Source of the DNA: Psychroserpens luteus
Lineage (GTDB): Bacteria > Bacteroidota > Bacteroidia > Flavobacteriales > Flavobacteriaceae
NCBI RefSeq assembly: GCF_015319355.1
Contig: NZ_JADILU010000009.1
Coordinates: 121,901-185,900, forward strand
Direction: 5' to 3'
Length of the DNA: 64,000 nt
In this document: positions 10,265-19,578 of the stretch, in pieces
Numbering within the stretch: the first letter of the stretch is position 1
Layout of the letters: the number at the start of each line of letters is the position of its first letter
Notes under the pieces: model-generated
The model's input: the letters and a program-made list of their open reading frames with translations, nothing else
The model's database searches: none
Told to the model about the DNA's origin: nothing
Made by a program: the position numbers and the translations under genes

Positions 10265-11983
10265 ATGAAAACAAAAATTACATTATTCATCTTATTACTA
10301 AGTTTAATAGGATATGCCCAAAATGGAATTAATTACAAAGCTGTAATTAAAGATGACTTAGGAAACGTTGTTGCAGGCCAAAACGTTGATATAAGATTTA
10401 CAATCTTGCAAGGTTCAATCAACGCTTATCAGGAAACGCACGATACTACAACTGATAGCAATGGAATAGTCATTGTAAATATTGGAGAAGGTGATGTAGT
10501 ATCAGGAACATTTTCATTATTAGTATGGGGAAATGGTACATTCTCATTGAGAACAGAAATAGATCTAGAACAAAATGGCAGCTACGATATTGAAGAAACC
10601 ACAGCCTTTAAAACAGTACCATATGCAATTTTAGCAGAAAAATCCTTAACAACAAAAAACATTGAATTGCCTTATTATGATGAAGGAAATGTAGAAAATG
10701 GTGCAACCTTTCATATACAAAACGATGGTATTAATGGTCGCTACGGAATTGCAGGTTCAGCAGGAATTAATGCAGAAAACTTACCAAGTAACAATGCAGG
10801 TGTTCTGGGCAATGGAGTTGGAGCACATGGTGTATACGGTTATGCAGAAACGAGCTTTTGGGCAGGTGTTCAAGGTGTTTCTAATTCCTCAGAAGGAGTA
10901 GGCGTACAAGGCTATGGTTTTGGAGGAGGTGTAGGAGGTCATTTTTATACAACGACTACTGGTGTAGCAGCATTAACAACTGGTAGAGGAAATGTTGGGA
11001 TTGGTATAGACGAACCAGAAATGAAGATGCATGTCGGTGGTGATTTATTTATACAAACCAATTTGGGAGATTTGGTAATGGGTTATCCAAACAATGGTAA
11101 TCAATGGCAATTAAGTACAGCAGGACAAGGAGCAGATTTACAATTTCAAAATAAAGCTGATGGAATTAATTCTACTACTACTAGATTTAGAATGAGACAA
11201 GATGGAGAATTTCAAATAGGTAATATCGGCACGCCTAGTGCTTGGTTACATGTTAAAAATAATTCAACACTTACCAAACCACTTCTTAAACTCGAAGAAG
11301 TTGGCAATGATTATGCCAGATTAGAACTAACTAACGATGCCTCAAATGGTGCTTTCTGGCATGTAGCCGGATTTCCTTCTGCCACAGCATCCAGTGCTCG
11401 TCTTAATTTTTATTTCAGAAATGAAAATGGTGCAGCAGATAGAATGACAATAACTGGAGATGGAGAGGTTGGTATTAATGGGAATCCAACAGCGAGACTT
11501 GAGATTTTTCAACAAAGTCAGACTGTTGGTACTGGCTTACGTTTTGATGATGGTACAGCCAATTCTGATTGGGATATTACTCATGGTTTCTCACTTCGCT
11601 TTCATTATGGAGGTAATTTAAGAGGTTTTATTAATGCAAATACAGGAGCTTATACACAGTCTTCAGATGTTACTCTTAAAAGTAATATACAAAACTTAAA
11701 TACAGTTTTAGGTCGTATAGGTCAGCTAAGACCTACAACTTATTTTTATAAAGATGATACTACAAAAACAAAAACCATAGGACTAATAGCGCAAGAAGTA
11801 GAATCAATTTTTCCAGAAGTTGTTCATTTTTCTGAAGCTGACAACCTATATGGAATTGACTACTCTAGTTTTGGTGTCATTGCAATTAAAGCTATACAAG
11901 AACAACAAGAGATTATTGAGAATCAACAAAAACAAATTGATGAGCTCAAAACTTTAGTAACAACCCTAATTAATAAAAAATAA
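10265..11983 (+). CDS. Secreted protein with C-terminal S74 (endosialidase-type) chaperone domain
   Basis: A 572-residue protein. The ATG at 10265 gives a clean signal peptide (MKTKITLFILLLSLIGYAQ); an upstream in-frame ATG sits inside a terminator loop. The middle is a Gly-rich beta-structured, tail-fibre-like region (GVLGNGVGAHGVYGYAE, GRGNVGIGI). The last ~107 residues are a peptidase S74 intramolecular chaperone: SSDVTLKSNI with the Ser/Lys pair five residues apart expected for self-cleavage, then GLIAQEVESIFPEVV, YSSFGVIAIKAIQEQQ and a C-terminal coiled coil. By analogy with phage tail spikes it trimerises a beta-helix and cuts itself off; in Bacteroidota such proteins are secreted. Two more secreted proteins follow with only 4-5 bp gaps, which suggests an operon. 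Confidence 0.88.
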   Translation: MKTKITLFILLLSLIGYAQNGINYKAVIKDDLGNVVAGQNVDIRFTILQGSINAYQETHDTTTDSNGIVIVNIGEGDVVSGTFSLLVWGNGTFSLRTEIDLEQNGSYDIEETTAFKTVPYAILAEKSLTTKNIELPYYDEGNVENGATFHIQNDGINGRYGIAGSAGINAENLPSNNAGVLGNGVGAHGVYGYAETSFWAGVQGVSNSSEGVGVQGYGFGGGVGGHFYTTTTGVAALTTGRGNVGIGIDEPEMKMHVGGDLFIQTNLGDLVMGYPNNGNQWQLSTAGQGADLQFQNKADGINSTTTRFRMRQDGEFQIGNIGTPSAWLHVKNNSTLTKPLLKLEEVGNDYARLELTNDASNGAFWHVAGFPSATASSARLNFYFRNENGAADRMTITGDGEVGINGNPTARLEIFQQSQTVGTGLRFDDGTANSDWDITHGFSLRFHYGGNLRGFINANTGAYTQSSDVTLKSNIQNLNTVLGRIGQLRPTTYFYKDDTTKTKTIGLIAQEVESIFPEVVHFSEADNLYGIDYSSFGVIAIKAIQEQQEIIENQQKQIDELKTLVTTLINKK

Positions 11984-11987
11984 TATT

Positions 11988-12962
11988 ATGAAAACGATAA
12001 CAACTTTATATAGTTTACTCTTTCTTGTTTTCTTCGGAAATGCGCAAAGCATAGAAAAATTTAGTATTGATTCTGGAGGTGCATCAGCTTCTGAAGGAGG
12101 TATTCAAATACTATATACCATTGGAGAGGTTAATGTACAAGAGTTGAGTACTGCGAGTGTTTCAATTTCCGAAGGATTTATAAATGCAGATTTTAGAATT
12201 ATTATAGATCCAATTGTCTTTTTACAAGGACCATCATTAGTACCATCTGCAAATGGATTAATGAATGACACGCTTAGAGAAAGTGCACTACTACCAACTA
12301 CAAGCCCTTATGAAGATAATGCAACATGCAATGCTTCTGTATTTAATATTACAGGAAATAATGCCATAGTAGATTGGATTTGGTTGGAGTTAAGAGCTGC
12401 AAATGATAATCAAGAACTCATCAATGCACGTTCTGCGTTAGTTCAACGAGATGGTGATGTTGTAGATTTTGATGGCACATCATCTGTTGTGATGCATGCA
12501 GCTCCTACCAATTATTTTGTAGTTGTAAAACATAGAAATCATTTAGGAGCAATGAGTGCTGCAACAGTAAATTTATCTGATAATGTGACAACTATAGTAA
12601 ATTTCACAAACAGTAGTTTCTCAACATTTGGCAGCAATGCACAAACTATTTTAAACTCTGGCAATACCGCACTTTGGGCTGGTGATGCTAATACAGATGA
12701 CAGTATTACATTCTCTGGAAGTGATAACGACGTTAATGCTATTAAAGATTATATCCTTGCAGATCCTAGTAATATTTTAAATTTTATTACATACGTATCA
12801 TCAGGTTATCTCATGCAAGATCTTGATTTAAATAGTGCAACTATATTTTCTGGATCACCAAGTGATAGTAACCTTATAAAGGATAATATTCTTAATCATC
12901 CAGGTAATATCACTAACCTACCAACATTTACAATAAACGCAACAGTTCCACCAAAAAATTAA
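11988..12962 (+). CDS. Secreted hemagglutinin/dockerin-like protein
   Basis: A 324-residue secreted protein with signal peptide (ending FFGNAQ). An early GEV...SEGFxN segment is the pattern seen near the start of many flavobacterial secreted proteins. A middle beta domain (DWIWLELRAANDN, VVVKHRNHLGAMSA) is typical of proteins annotated as hemagglutinin-like. The C-terminal part has two Ca-binding, dockerin-like loops (GDANTDDSITFSGSDND and DLNSATIFSGSPSDSN), each followed by a helix with IKDxIL/IKDNIL. No recognisable sorting domain closes the protein; it ends TVPPKN. It lies between the S74 protein and a type A cargo protein with 4-5 bp gaps. Function is unknown; partnering with the neighbours at the cell surface is inference. 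Confidence 0.7.
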   Translation: MKTITTLYSLLFLVFFGNAQSIEKFSIDSGGASASEGGIQILYTIGEVNVQELSTASVSISEGFINADFRIIIDPIVFLQGPSLVPSANGLMNDTLRESALLPTTSPYEDNATCNASVFNITGNNAIVDWIWLELRAANDNQELINARSALVQRDGDVVDFDGTSSVVMHAAPTNYFVVVKHRNHLGAMSAATVNLSDNVTTIVNFTNSSFSTFGSNAQTILNSGNTALWAGDANTDDSITFSGSDNDVNAIKDYILADPSNILNFITYVSSGYLMQDLDLNSATIFSGSPSDSNLIKDNILNHPGNITNLPTFTINATVPPKN

Positions 12963-12967
12963 AAATT

Positions 12968-13762
12968 ATGAAAACTTTTTACATATTATTTTTCACATTA
13001 TTGTTTACCATTTCTAGCTTTTCCCAAGGCTATGAATTTGGCATCGTACATAACTCAGACTACAATTTTTCTATAGTCGCTGTTCCTGATTTTAATGGAA
13101 CAAATACAGATATTTCAGATATTGGCTTTGCTCTAATGTTACCTACAGGTGATGCAGATATTATTAACATATCTCAATTTAATAGCAGAAATTGGTCTGC
13201 AACTCAAGTAACAGCTAGTCAATTAACAGATTTTGGTTTAGGAGATGGTACTCGAGATGCTTTTGTTATAAATCTACCTCCAGGACAAACTATTTTATCC
13301 CATACTACAAATACACCCTTTATTCTTGTAACATTTGATGTAAGCAATATGCCAACTATTGGTTTATTAGAGTTTTTAACCAACACAGATCCAATCGCAT
13401 TAGGACTTGGTAACGCAGCAGATAGCTTTTACAATTCTAATATCGATGAGACTACAACTCAAAACTATTTTAATGGTTTAGTATCTGGTCAAGAAAATTT
13501 CATGCTAGAAACATTAAGTCTAGACGATATAGAGCTTGAAAATTACACCATTTCTGTATTTCCAAATCCTACAATAGAAATGCTGAATATTAACACCAAT
13601 TTAGAAGTCATTCAATTGACTCTATATGATATTTTAGGTAAACAAGTGCTATCTACAAAAAACACTACTTCAATAACTGTAGATCACTTAAGTGCTGGTA
13701 ACTACATTATAAAAATAGAAACCAATCGAGGATATATAACTAAAAAAGTAATCATTGAATAA
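12968..13762 (+). CDS. T9SS type A sorting-domain protein
   Basis: A 264-residue secreted protein with a signal peptide (about 1-20, ending SFSQG). The middle (about 20-180) is a beta-rich domain of unknown family that begins YEFGIVHNSDYNFSIVAVP; similar domains occur near surface proteins of Flavobacteria. The last ~75 residues are a classical type A (Por) sorting domain (SVFPNPTIEMLNI, LYDILGKQVL, LSAGNYIIKIETNRG, TKKVIIE), so it is exported by the type IX system and anchored after cleavage. Third gene of the putative S74 operon, 5 bp after the previous stop. No catalytic motif seen. Confidence 0.82.
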   Translation: MKTFYILFFTLLFTISSFSQGYEFGIVHNSDYNFSIVAVPDFNGTNTDISDIGFALMLPTGDADIINISQFNSRNWSATQVTASQLTDFGLGDGTRDAFVINLPPGQTILSHTTNTPFILVTFDVSNMPTIGLLEFLTNTDPIALGLGNAADSFYNSNIDETTTQNYFNGLVSGQENFMLETLSLDDIELENYTISVFPNPTIEMLNINTNLEVIQLTLYDILGKQVLSTKNTTSITVDHLSAGNYIIKIETNRGYITKKVIIE

Positions 13763-13774
13763 ATTAATCAGATC

Positions 13775-14185
13775 ATGAAATTATTTAAAACACTTAGTAT
13801 TCTACTATTAACTATTCTCATATTTAGTTGTGGTAGTGATGATGATAACAGTCAACAGCAGCAATCTACTCAAGAACTATTAACCTCAGGTAAATGGTAT
13901 CAATAATCTCGAACTCCTGGAAGTTATACAGATTGTGAGAAAATGAGTTATATACAATTTATGACCAATAACAATTTTCTACTTGAGAGCTTTGAAAATA
14001 ATGGAGATGATTATTTGTCGTTGGGATTAATGACAGCAACATACACGTTTTCTGAAAACACGACTATTATAATTTCTTTTGAAGGTGAAATGCTTTCCGT
14101 AGAAATCATAGCAATCTCAATACAAGAGTTAACGCTATTGACTTCTGAAAACGGAACTTTAGTTTTTAATAAAACAGAAGGGTAA
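13775..14185 (+). pseudogene. Lipocalin-like lipoprotein interrupted by an in-frame TAA
   Basis: The reading frame starts with a lipoprotein signal (MKLFKTLSILLLTILIFSCG, lipobox Cys19) and an SDDD linker. It runs to GKWYQ and then meets TAA at 13904-13906. The same frame continues without another stop for 93 codons (SRTPGSYTDCEKMSYIQF ... VFNKTEG). The part after the stop has the length, the Cys and the beta-strand spacing of small Bacteroidota lipocalin-like lipoproteins; compare the intact one at 24154. A single substitution (for instance CAA or GAA to TAA) would explain it. Either a recent pseudogene, a sequencing error, or a short secreted peptide of 43 residues. Confidence 0.75.
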
Positions 14186-14612
14186 AAGCAGGTTTTAGTG
14201 CTAAAGTTTTTTTGATAAAGTATGCAATTATCAATTTCTGTGGATGGGTAACCTGCTAATAAGTTGTTCCCAGAAACAGAAACATTATTTATAGTTAAAG
14301 ATTTTCCTGCAAGAGCAAAATTCATACCAACAACAGATGGTATTAATATGAAGATTATACTTTCAATTAGACCAAATAATTTTGAGGGAATTAAAGAAAA
14401 ATAGCATCCTAAATACGAATTGATCTGAAATAAATTATATTCATTGACATAAAATGGTATCATTTCTATTTTTCGAGTTAACGCCTAAGGGATAGACATA
14501 ATTGATTGTAAGACCTATAGAGTAAAATTCACACTTCGTTGTTAATTTAAGTAACCTTTTCATAACATGAAATTCACTAAATATTACTATTTTAGCCATC
14601 CAATTTTTATGT
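14186..14612. other. Gene-poor region with a possible coding remnant
   Basis: No intact gene is supported. On the plus strand a frame from about 14247 reads PANKLFPETETLFIVKDFPA and on to IRPNNFEGIKEK then TAG (14401-14403). It has protein-like composition but no start. Long open frames on the minus strand here have unusual composition and no ribosome site; I treat them as chance. Confidence 0.4.
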
Positions 14613-16691
14613 ATGAAATTTTTTACTTTAATAATTACACTTTTTTTTTCCATTCTATTTTTTAATGTAAGCATTGCTTTTAATAGCATTAAAAACTCAA
14701 CAAACAACCTTGAAAACAAGAGTTTTTGTCCTGCTCCTATACTCACCTCTTTTTCACCAATGAGTGGTCCAGAAAACACTTTAATTACAATAACAGGAAG
14801 CTTTTTTAATGACGCTACATCAGTTACATTTGATGGTATTGATGCTTCATTTACAATAATTAATGATTCTGAAATGACAACACTTGTTCCTGCAGGAACA
14901 TCTAATTCTTCTATTATATCTATTACAAGTTCGGGTGGTTGCATAGGTAATGCAACTACTAGTTTTAGTTTAATCACATCTGAGTGTACGACAGGCGAAT
15001 TATATATTTCAGAAATATTTGATTCTGAAACAGGAAGCTACGGTATCATCGAACTTTATAATCCTACAAACGCTGTAATTTCTTTAGATGGCATCTATAG
15101 TGTAGAAAGATATGGTGATATTGGAACTATTAATCCTAGTATTACGATTCCATTAATTAATACTGTAGGTCCAGAACAAACCTACATTATTCAAATGGGA
15201 AGTACAGGAACAGATTGTGGAGTTGCTACAGATATAACAACTGCTACTGGATTTAATGCTAATGACGAATTTAAACTTCTTAAAAATAATATCGTTATTG
15301 ATGTAACTGAAGCTCCTGATGAAAATGGATATACCATTGTTAGAAATGCTGATGCAGTTGTTCCTAGCGATACATTTATTGCTTCAGACTGGTTTATTGA
15401 TAGTGATGAAGATTGCTCTAACTTAGAAACACATACAGCTGATTCTACATCATCTGAAACACCAAATATTACACATCCTACATTTCAAAATATTTGTGCT
15501 AACGAGATTGCTACATTTTCTGTAACAGTAGATAGTGGGACTTTCTCTTACCAATGGAAAACACTTAATGCTTCTGGCAATTGGGTAAATGTGTCTAACA
15601 ATACTAATTATTCTGGAGCTACAACAAGTACATTAACCATAACAAATGTTCCTGCTAATTTTAATGGCAACCAATACTATTGCGAAATTACATCTGCAAG
15701 CTGTAATCTTGCTAGTAATGCAGCTCTACTACAAGTTAATACTTCTGAAGTAGATGTAATAACAGACCAAAATGTTTGTGATAACTTTACATTACCAAGT
15801 ATAACTAATGGCTTATATTTTACTGATACTAACGGAACTGGAACACAATTAAATGCTGGCGACATTATTTCTACGTCTCAAATCATCTACATCTTTAATA
15901 GTATTGGAACTTGTACCAACGAGTCTAGCTTTACAGTTACAATCACAGAAACACCTCTAGTAGATACTATAGAAAATCAGACGGTTTGTACAGAATATAC
16001 ATTGCCAATATTAACCAATGGTAATTATTTTACTGGACCTAATGGTACAGGAACAACTTTCAACGCAGGAGCTACCATTAACACATCACAAACAATCTAT
16101 ATTTATAATGGAGTAAATACATCTTCTTTAAGTTGTTCTAATGAATCTAGTTTTGATATCACAATTTACCCTTCTACAGATTTCTCTCTTACTGAAGATA
16201 ATCTAGTCATAAATGAAGACACACTTACCGTTACTATGGCAGATGATACTATAAACTATGAATACGCTTTAGATGATGGCGATTTTCAATCAGATAACAT
16301 ATTTTCAAATCTACCTAATGGAGACTACACATTATATGTAAGAGATACTAATGGCTGTATAATAAAATCCATAGTATTTAATATTTTTAATGATTTAGAA
16401 GACTTAATAATCCCTAATGGTTTTTCACCAAACGATGATGGTTACAATGACTGGTTTAATATTCAAGGTTTGTATGACATTTATTTAAACCACGATCTAG
16501 AAATCTATAATCGTTACGGAACTTTAGTTTTTAAAGGAAATAATGATAATAAATGGTTCGGAGTTGCTAATAAAGGGATCTTAAAAACCGATAAAATTCT
16601 TCCTACCGGAACTTATTTTTACATATTACATCTCAATGATTCCAATGCTAGTACAAACGCATTTAACGGATGGGTTTATCTCAATAAATAA
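14613..16691 (+). CDS. IPT/TIG + lamin-tail domain protein with T9SS type B sorting domain
   Basis: A 692-residue surface protein. A signal peptide (about 1-23) is followed by an IPT/TIG domain (about 43-125; SFSPMSGPENTLITITG, VTFDGIDASF). A lamin-tail domain follows (about 130-270; LYISEIFDSETGSYGIIELY, SLDGIYSVERYGD), then an Ig-like domain (about 290-370; YQWKTLNASGNW, YYCEITSASC) and two short Cys-containing repeats (QNVC/QTVC ... NESSFTVTI). The CHU_C type B sorting domain is at about 600-692 (IIPNGFSPNDDGYNDWF, EIYNRYGTL). The next gene has the same N-terminal architecture at high similarity, so the two are tandem paralogues. Likely an adhesive surface protein; ligand unknown. Confidence 0.88.
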   Translation: MKFFTLIITLFFSILFFNVSIAFNSIKNSTNNLENKSFCPAPILTSFSPMSGPENTLITITGSFFNDATSVTFDGIDASFTIINDSEMTTLVPAGTSNSSIISITSSGGCIGNATTSFSLITSECTTGELYISEIFDSETGSYGIIELYNPTNAVISLDGIYSVERYGDIGTINPSITIPLINTVGPEQTYIIQMGSTGTDCGVATDITTATGFNANDEFKLLKNNIVIDVTEAPDENGYTIVRNADAVVPSDTFIASDWFIDSDEDCSNLETHTADSTSSETPNITHPTFQNICANEIATFSVTVDSGTFSYQWKTLNASGNWVNVSNNTNYSGATTSTLTITNVPANFNGNQYYCEITSASCNLASNAALLQVNTSEVDVITDQNVCDNFTLPSITNGLYFTDTNGTGTQLNAGDIISTSQIIYIFNSIGTCTNESSFTVTITETPLVDTIENQTVCTEYTLPILTNGNYFTGPNGTGTTFNAGATINTSQTIYIYNGVNTSSLSCSNESSFDITIYPSTDFSLTEDNLVINEDTLTVTMADDTINYEYALDDGDFQSDNIFSNLPNGDYTLYVRDTNGCIIKSIVFNIFNDLEDLIIPNGFSPNDDGYNDWFNIQGLYDIYLNHDLEIYNRYGTLVFKGNNDNKWFGVANKGILKTDKILPTGTYFYILHLNDSNASTNAFNGWVYLNK

Positions 16692-16831
16692 TTTTCAAAA
16701 TCAGTTACAATACACGCAAAGTATTAACAATAAAAGGCTTAATAGATTTGTTTTTCACTAATCATTAAAATGACAATTGCCTAACACTTGACTAATTAAA
16801 TATTATTTATTTTACTCTCTAATAAGACTTA

Positions 16832-19543
16832 ATGAAACGTATTATTTTTTCACTTACTTTTATGTGGACTCTTTTTGTGTGTAATCAAAGCATCGCTCTA
16901 AACACAAATAATAACATAGAAAACACAACAATTTCCATTGATTGTCCTGCTCCAATACTCACCTCTTTTTCACCATCAAACGGACCAGAACAAACATTAA
17001 TCACAATAACTGGTAGTAATTTTAATGATGCTTCAACTGTTACTTTTGATGGAATAAATGCGACTTTCAATATAATTAACGACAATGAAATTACTGCTTT
17101 AGTTCCGTCTGGAGCTAATCCTACATCTGTCATTTCGATAACAAGCTCTGGAGGATGTACTGGTAATTCAACAACAGATTTCACTCTAATTCTTTCAGAT
17201 TGTATTACAACTGCTGAAATCTACATTTCTGAAGTTTATGATTCTAATGGAGGAAGTTATGGTGTTTTTGAACTTTATAATCCCTCAAATACAACTATCA
17301 ATTTAGATGGAGTTTATGAGATTGAACGTTATGGTGATATTGGTAATCCAACACCAAGTGCTACAATTCCATTAGCTGGTTCAATAAATCCTTTAGACAC
17401 ATTTATTATTGAAATGGGTAGTACAGGAAATACGTGTAGTGGCTTATCACCTAACATTACTGTCGCTGCAGGTATTAATGCAGATGATGAAATTAGACTA
17501 CTAAAAAACGGAGTAACTATAGACATTATGTATACTGATGATGAAATTGGTTTTTCATTTATTAGAAATTCTGATGCTGTCGTTCCAAGTAATACTTTTG
17601 ATATAACAGAGTGGCTTTTATTAGAAGATGAAGATTGTTCAAATTTAGATATCCATACTGCAGATCCTATTATTACTCCAAACATCACTCATCCTATATC
17701 ACAAAATGCATGTGAAAATGGATCTGCTACTTTTTCAACTTCTGTAGATACTGGCACATATACTTACCAATGGAAAACACTTGATATTTCAGGGAATTGG
17801 GTTAATATAATCAATAACGCAAACTATTCTGGAGCAACCACAAATACGCTAACAATCAATAATATTCCAGCTAGTTTTGATGACAATCAATACTACTGTG
17901 AAATCACTTCCACATCTTGTGATCTTATTTCAAATACTGCACAATTAAATATTGAAATACCTCTAGTTGACACATTAACAAACCAAACAGTCTGTTCAGA
18001 ATACACACTGCCAACACTAACAAACGGGAACTATTTTACAGCAACAAATGGTACTGGAACTCAATTAAACGCTGGTAATATCATTTCAGCAACACAAACT
18101 ATTTTTATTTATTCTGAAATTGGAACACCTCCAAACACTTGCTCAAACGAAACAAGTTTCACAGTAACAGTAAGCGGAACACCTCCAGTTGACACAATCG
18201 CTAACCAAACTGTTTGCTCAGAATACACACTCCCAACACTAACAAACGGGAACTATTTTACAGAGACAAATGGGAATGGAACTCAATTAAACGCTGGTAA
18301 TATCATTTCAGCAACACAAACTATTTTTATTTATTCTGAAATTGGAACACCTCCAAACACTTGCTCAAACGAAACAAGTTTTACAGTGACCGTGGGTGGA
18401 AATCCTCCAGTTGACACAATCGTTAACCAAACTGTTTGCTCAGAATACACACTTCCAACCTTAACAAACGGAAACTATTTTACAGAAACAAATGGTACTG
18501 GAACTCAATTAAACGCTGGTGATAACATTTCAGCAACGCAAACTATTTTTATTTATTCTGAAATTGGAACACCTCCAAACACTTGCTCAAACGAAACAAG
18601 TTTCACCGTTACAGTGGGCGGAAATCCTCCAGTTGACACAATCGTTAACCAAACTGTTTGCTCAGAATACACACTTCCAACCTTAATAAACGGGAACTAT
18701 TTTACAGAGACAAATGGAAATGGAACAGCCTTAAATGCTGGTGATAACATTTCAGCAACACAAACTATTTTTATTTATAACGAAATTGGAACACCTCCAA
18801 ACACTTGCTCAAACGAAACAAGTTTCACAGTGACCGTAGGCGGAACACCTCCAGTTGACACAATAGCTAACCAAACAGTTTGCTCAGAGTTTACACTTCC
18901 AACTTTAACAAACGGAAATTATTTTACAGAGACAAATGGAAATGGAACAGCCTTAAATGCTGGTGATAACATTTCAGCAACGCAAACTATTTTTATTTAT
19001 AACGAAATTGGAACACCTCCAAATACTTGCTCTAACGAGTCTAGTTTTACGGTTACAGTAAATCTAGCAATCGATTTTGACCTTGCTGAGTCTAACCTAA
19101 TAATTGACGAAGATACTATCACAGTAATAATGACAGATACTTCAATAAATTATGAATATGCTCTAGACAATTTAAATTTTCAAAGTAGTAATGTCTTTAC
19201 TAATTTGATTGAAGGCACTCATACTTTATATGTTCAAGACAGTAATGGTTGTATCTTAAAATCAATCACTTTTGAAATTAATCGTAGCCTAATCATACCT
19301 CTTTTCTTTACACCTAATGATGATGGTTACAAAGATTTCTGGAAAGTCATTGACCATGATAATATCGTTAAAGAAATTTTTATTTTTAACAGATATGGGA
19401 AACTTTTAAAACAATTATCTCCTCAATCTATTGGTTGGAGCGGTATTTATAATGGTAACATACTTGAGACGAATGATTATTGGTATTTAATAACATTACG
19501 CAATTCTAAACAACTTCGAGGACACTTTACTTTAAAACGTTAG
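16832..19543 (+). CDS. IPT/TIG + lamin-tail protein with five 74-residue repeats, T9SS type B
   Basis: A 903-residue paralogue of the preceding gene: signal peptide, IPT/TIG (SFSPSNGPEQTLITITGSN), lamin tail (EIYISEVYDSNGGSYGVFEL) and an Ig-like domain (YQWKTLDISGNW). Five nearly identical 74-residue repeats (about residues 377-746) then follow, each with DTxxNQTVCSE, LPTLTNGNYFT, GNGTxLNAG, SATQTIFIY and PPNTCSNETSFTVTV. The type B sorting domain closes it (FFTPNDDGYKDFW, IFNRYGKLL, NDYWYLI, GHFTLKR). The paralogue has two diverged copies of the same module, so the array expanded here. Repeat number probably varies between strains by recombination. Surface adhesin or spacer stalk is inference. 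Confidence 0.9.
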   Translation: MKRIIFSLTFMWTLFVCNQSIALNTNNNIENTTISIDCPAPILTSFSPSNGPEQTLITITGSNFNDASTVTFDGINATFNIINDNEITALVPSGANPTSVISITSSGGCTGNSTTDFTLILSDCITTAEIYISEVYDSNGGSYGVFELYNPSNTTINLDGVYEIERYGDIGNPTPSATIPLAGSINPLDTFIIEMGSTGNTCSGLSPNITVAAGINADDEIRLLKNGVTIDIMYTDDEIGFSFIRNSDAVVPSNTFDITEWLLLEDEDCSNLDIHTADPIITPNITHPISQNACENGSATFSTSVDTGTYTYQWKTLDISGNWVNIINNANYSGATTNTLTINNIPASFDDNQYYCEITSTSCDLISNTAQLNIEIPLVDTLTNQTVCSEYTLPTLTNGNYFTATNGTGTQLNAGNIISATQTIFIYSEIGTPPNTCSNETSFTVTVSGTPPVDTIANQTVCSEYTLPTLTNGNYFTETNGNGTQLNAGNIISATQTIFIYSEIGTPPNTCSNETSFTVTVGGNPPVDTIVNQTVCSEYTLPTLTNGNYFTETNGTGTQLNAGDNISATQTIFIYSEIGTPPNTCSNETSFTVTVGGNPPVDTIVNQTVCSEYTLPTLINGNYFTETNGNGTALNAGDNISATQTIFIYNEIGTPPNTCSNETSFTVTVGGTPPVDTIANQTVCSEFTLPTLTNGNYFTETNGNGTALNAGDNISATQTIFIYNEIGTPPNTCSNESSFTVTVNLAIDFDLAESNLIIDEDTITVIMTDTSINYEYALDNLNFQSSNVFTNLIEGTHTLYVQDSNGCILKSITFEINRSLIIPLFFTPNDDGYKDFWKVIDHDNIVKEIFIFNRYGKLLKQLSPQSIGWSGIYNGNILETNDYWYLITLRNSKQLRGHFTLKR
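17960..19069 (+). repeat. Five tandem 222-bp coding repeats
   Basis: Repeat starts fall at about 17960, 18182, 18404, 18626 and 18848, exactly 222 bp (74 codons) apart. Neighbouring copies share long identical DNA runs, which points to recent amplification or gene conversion inside the type B surface protein gene. Confidence 0.92.
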
Positions 19544-19566
19544 TACTTAAAACCACATTTGTTTAT

Positions 19567-19574
19567 TAACTTTG
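19567..19574 (+). promoter_or_regulatory. -7 promoter box TAACTTTG upstream of uvrB
   Basis: TAACTTTG fits the TAnnTTTG box and ends 4 bp before the uvrB ATG. Transcription from it would start at or very near the start codon, giving a leaderless or nearly leaderless mRNA. Confidence 0.5.
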
Positions 19575-19578
19575 CAAA

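Noticed and set aside
14011-14463. Minus-strand gene of 150 residues opposite the broken lipoprotein
   Set aside because: It overlaps the recognisable lipoprotein frame, has no domain and no ribosome site; best seen as a chance frame.
14441-14977. Minus-strand gene of 178 residues
   Set aside because: Mostly antisense to the IPT/TIG domain of the type B protein, which is clearly coding on the plus strand.
17960-19069. Regular repeats as a CRISPR array
   Set aside because: The period is 222 bp, with no unique spacers, and the repeats are in frame inside one protein.
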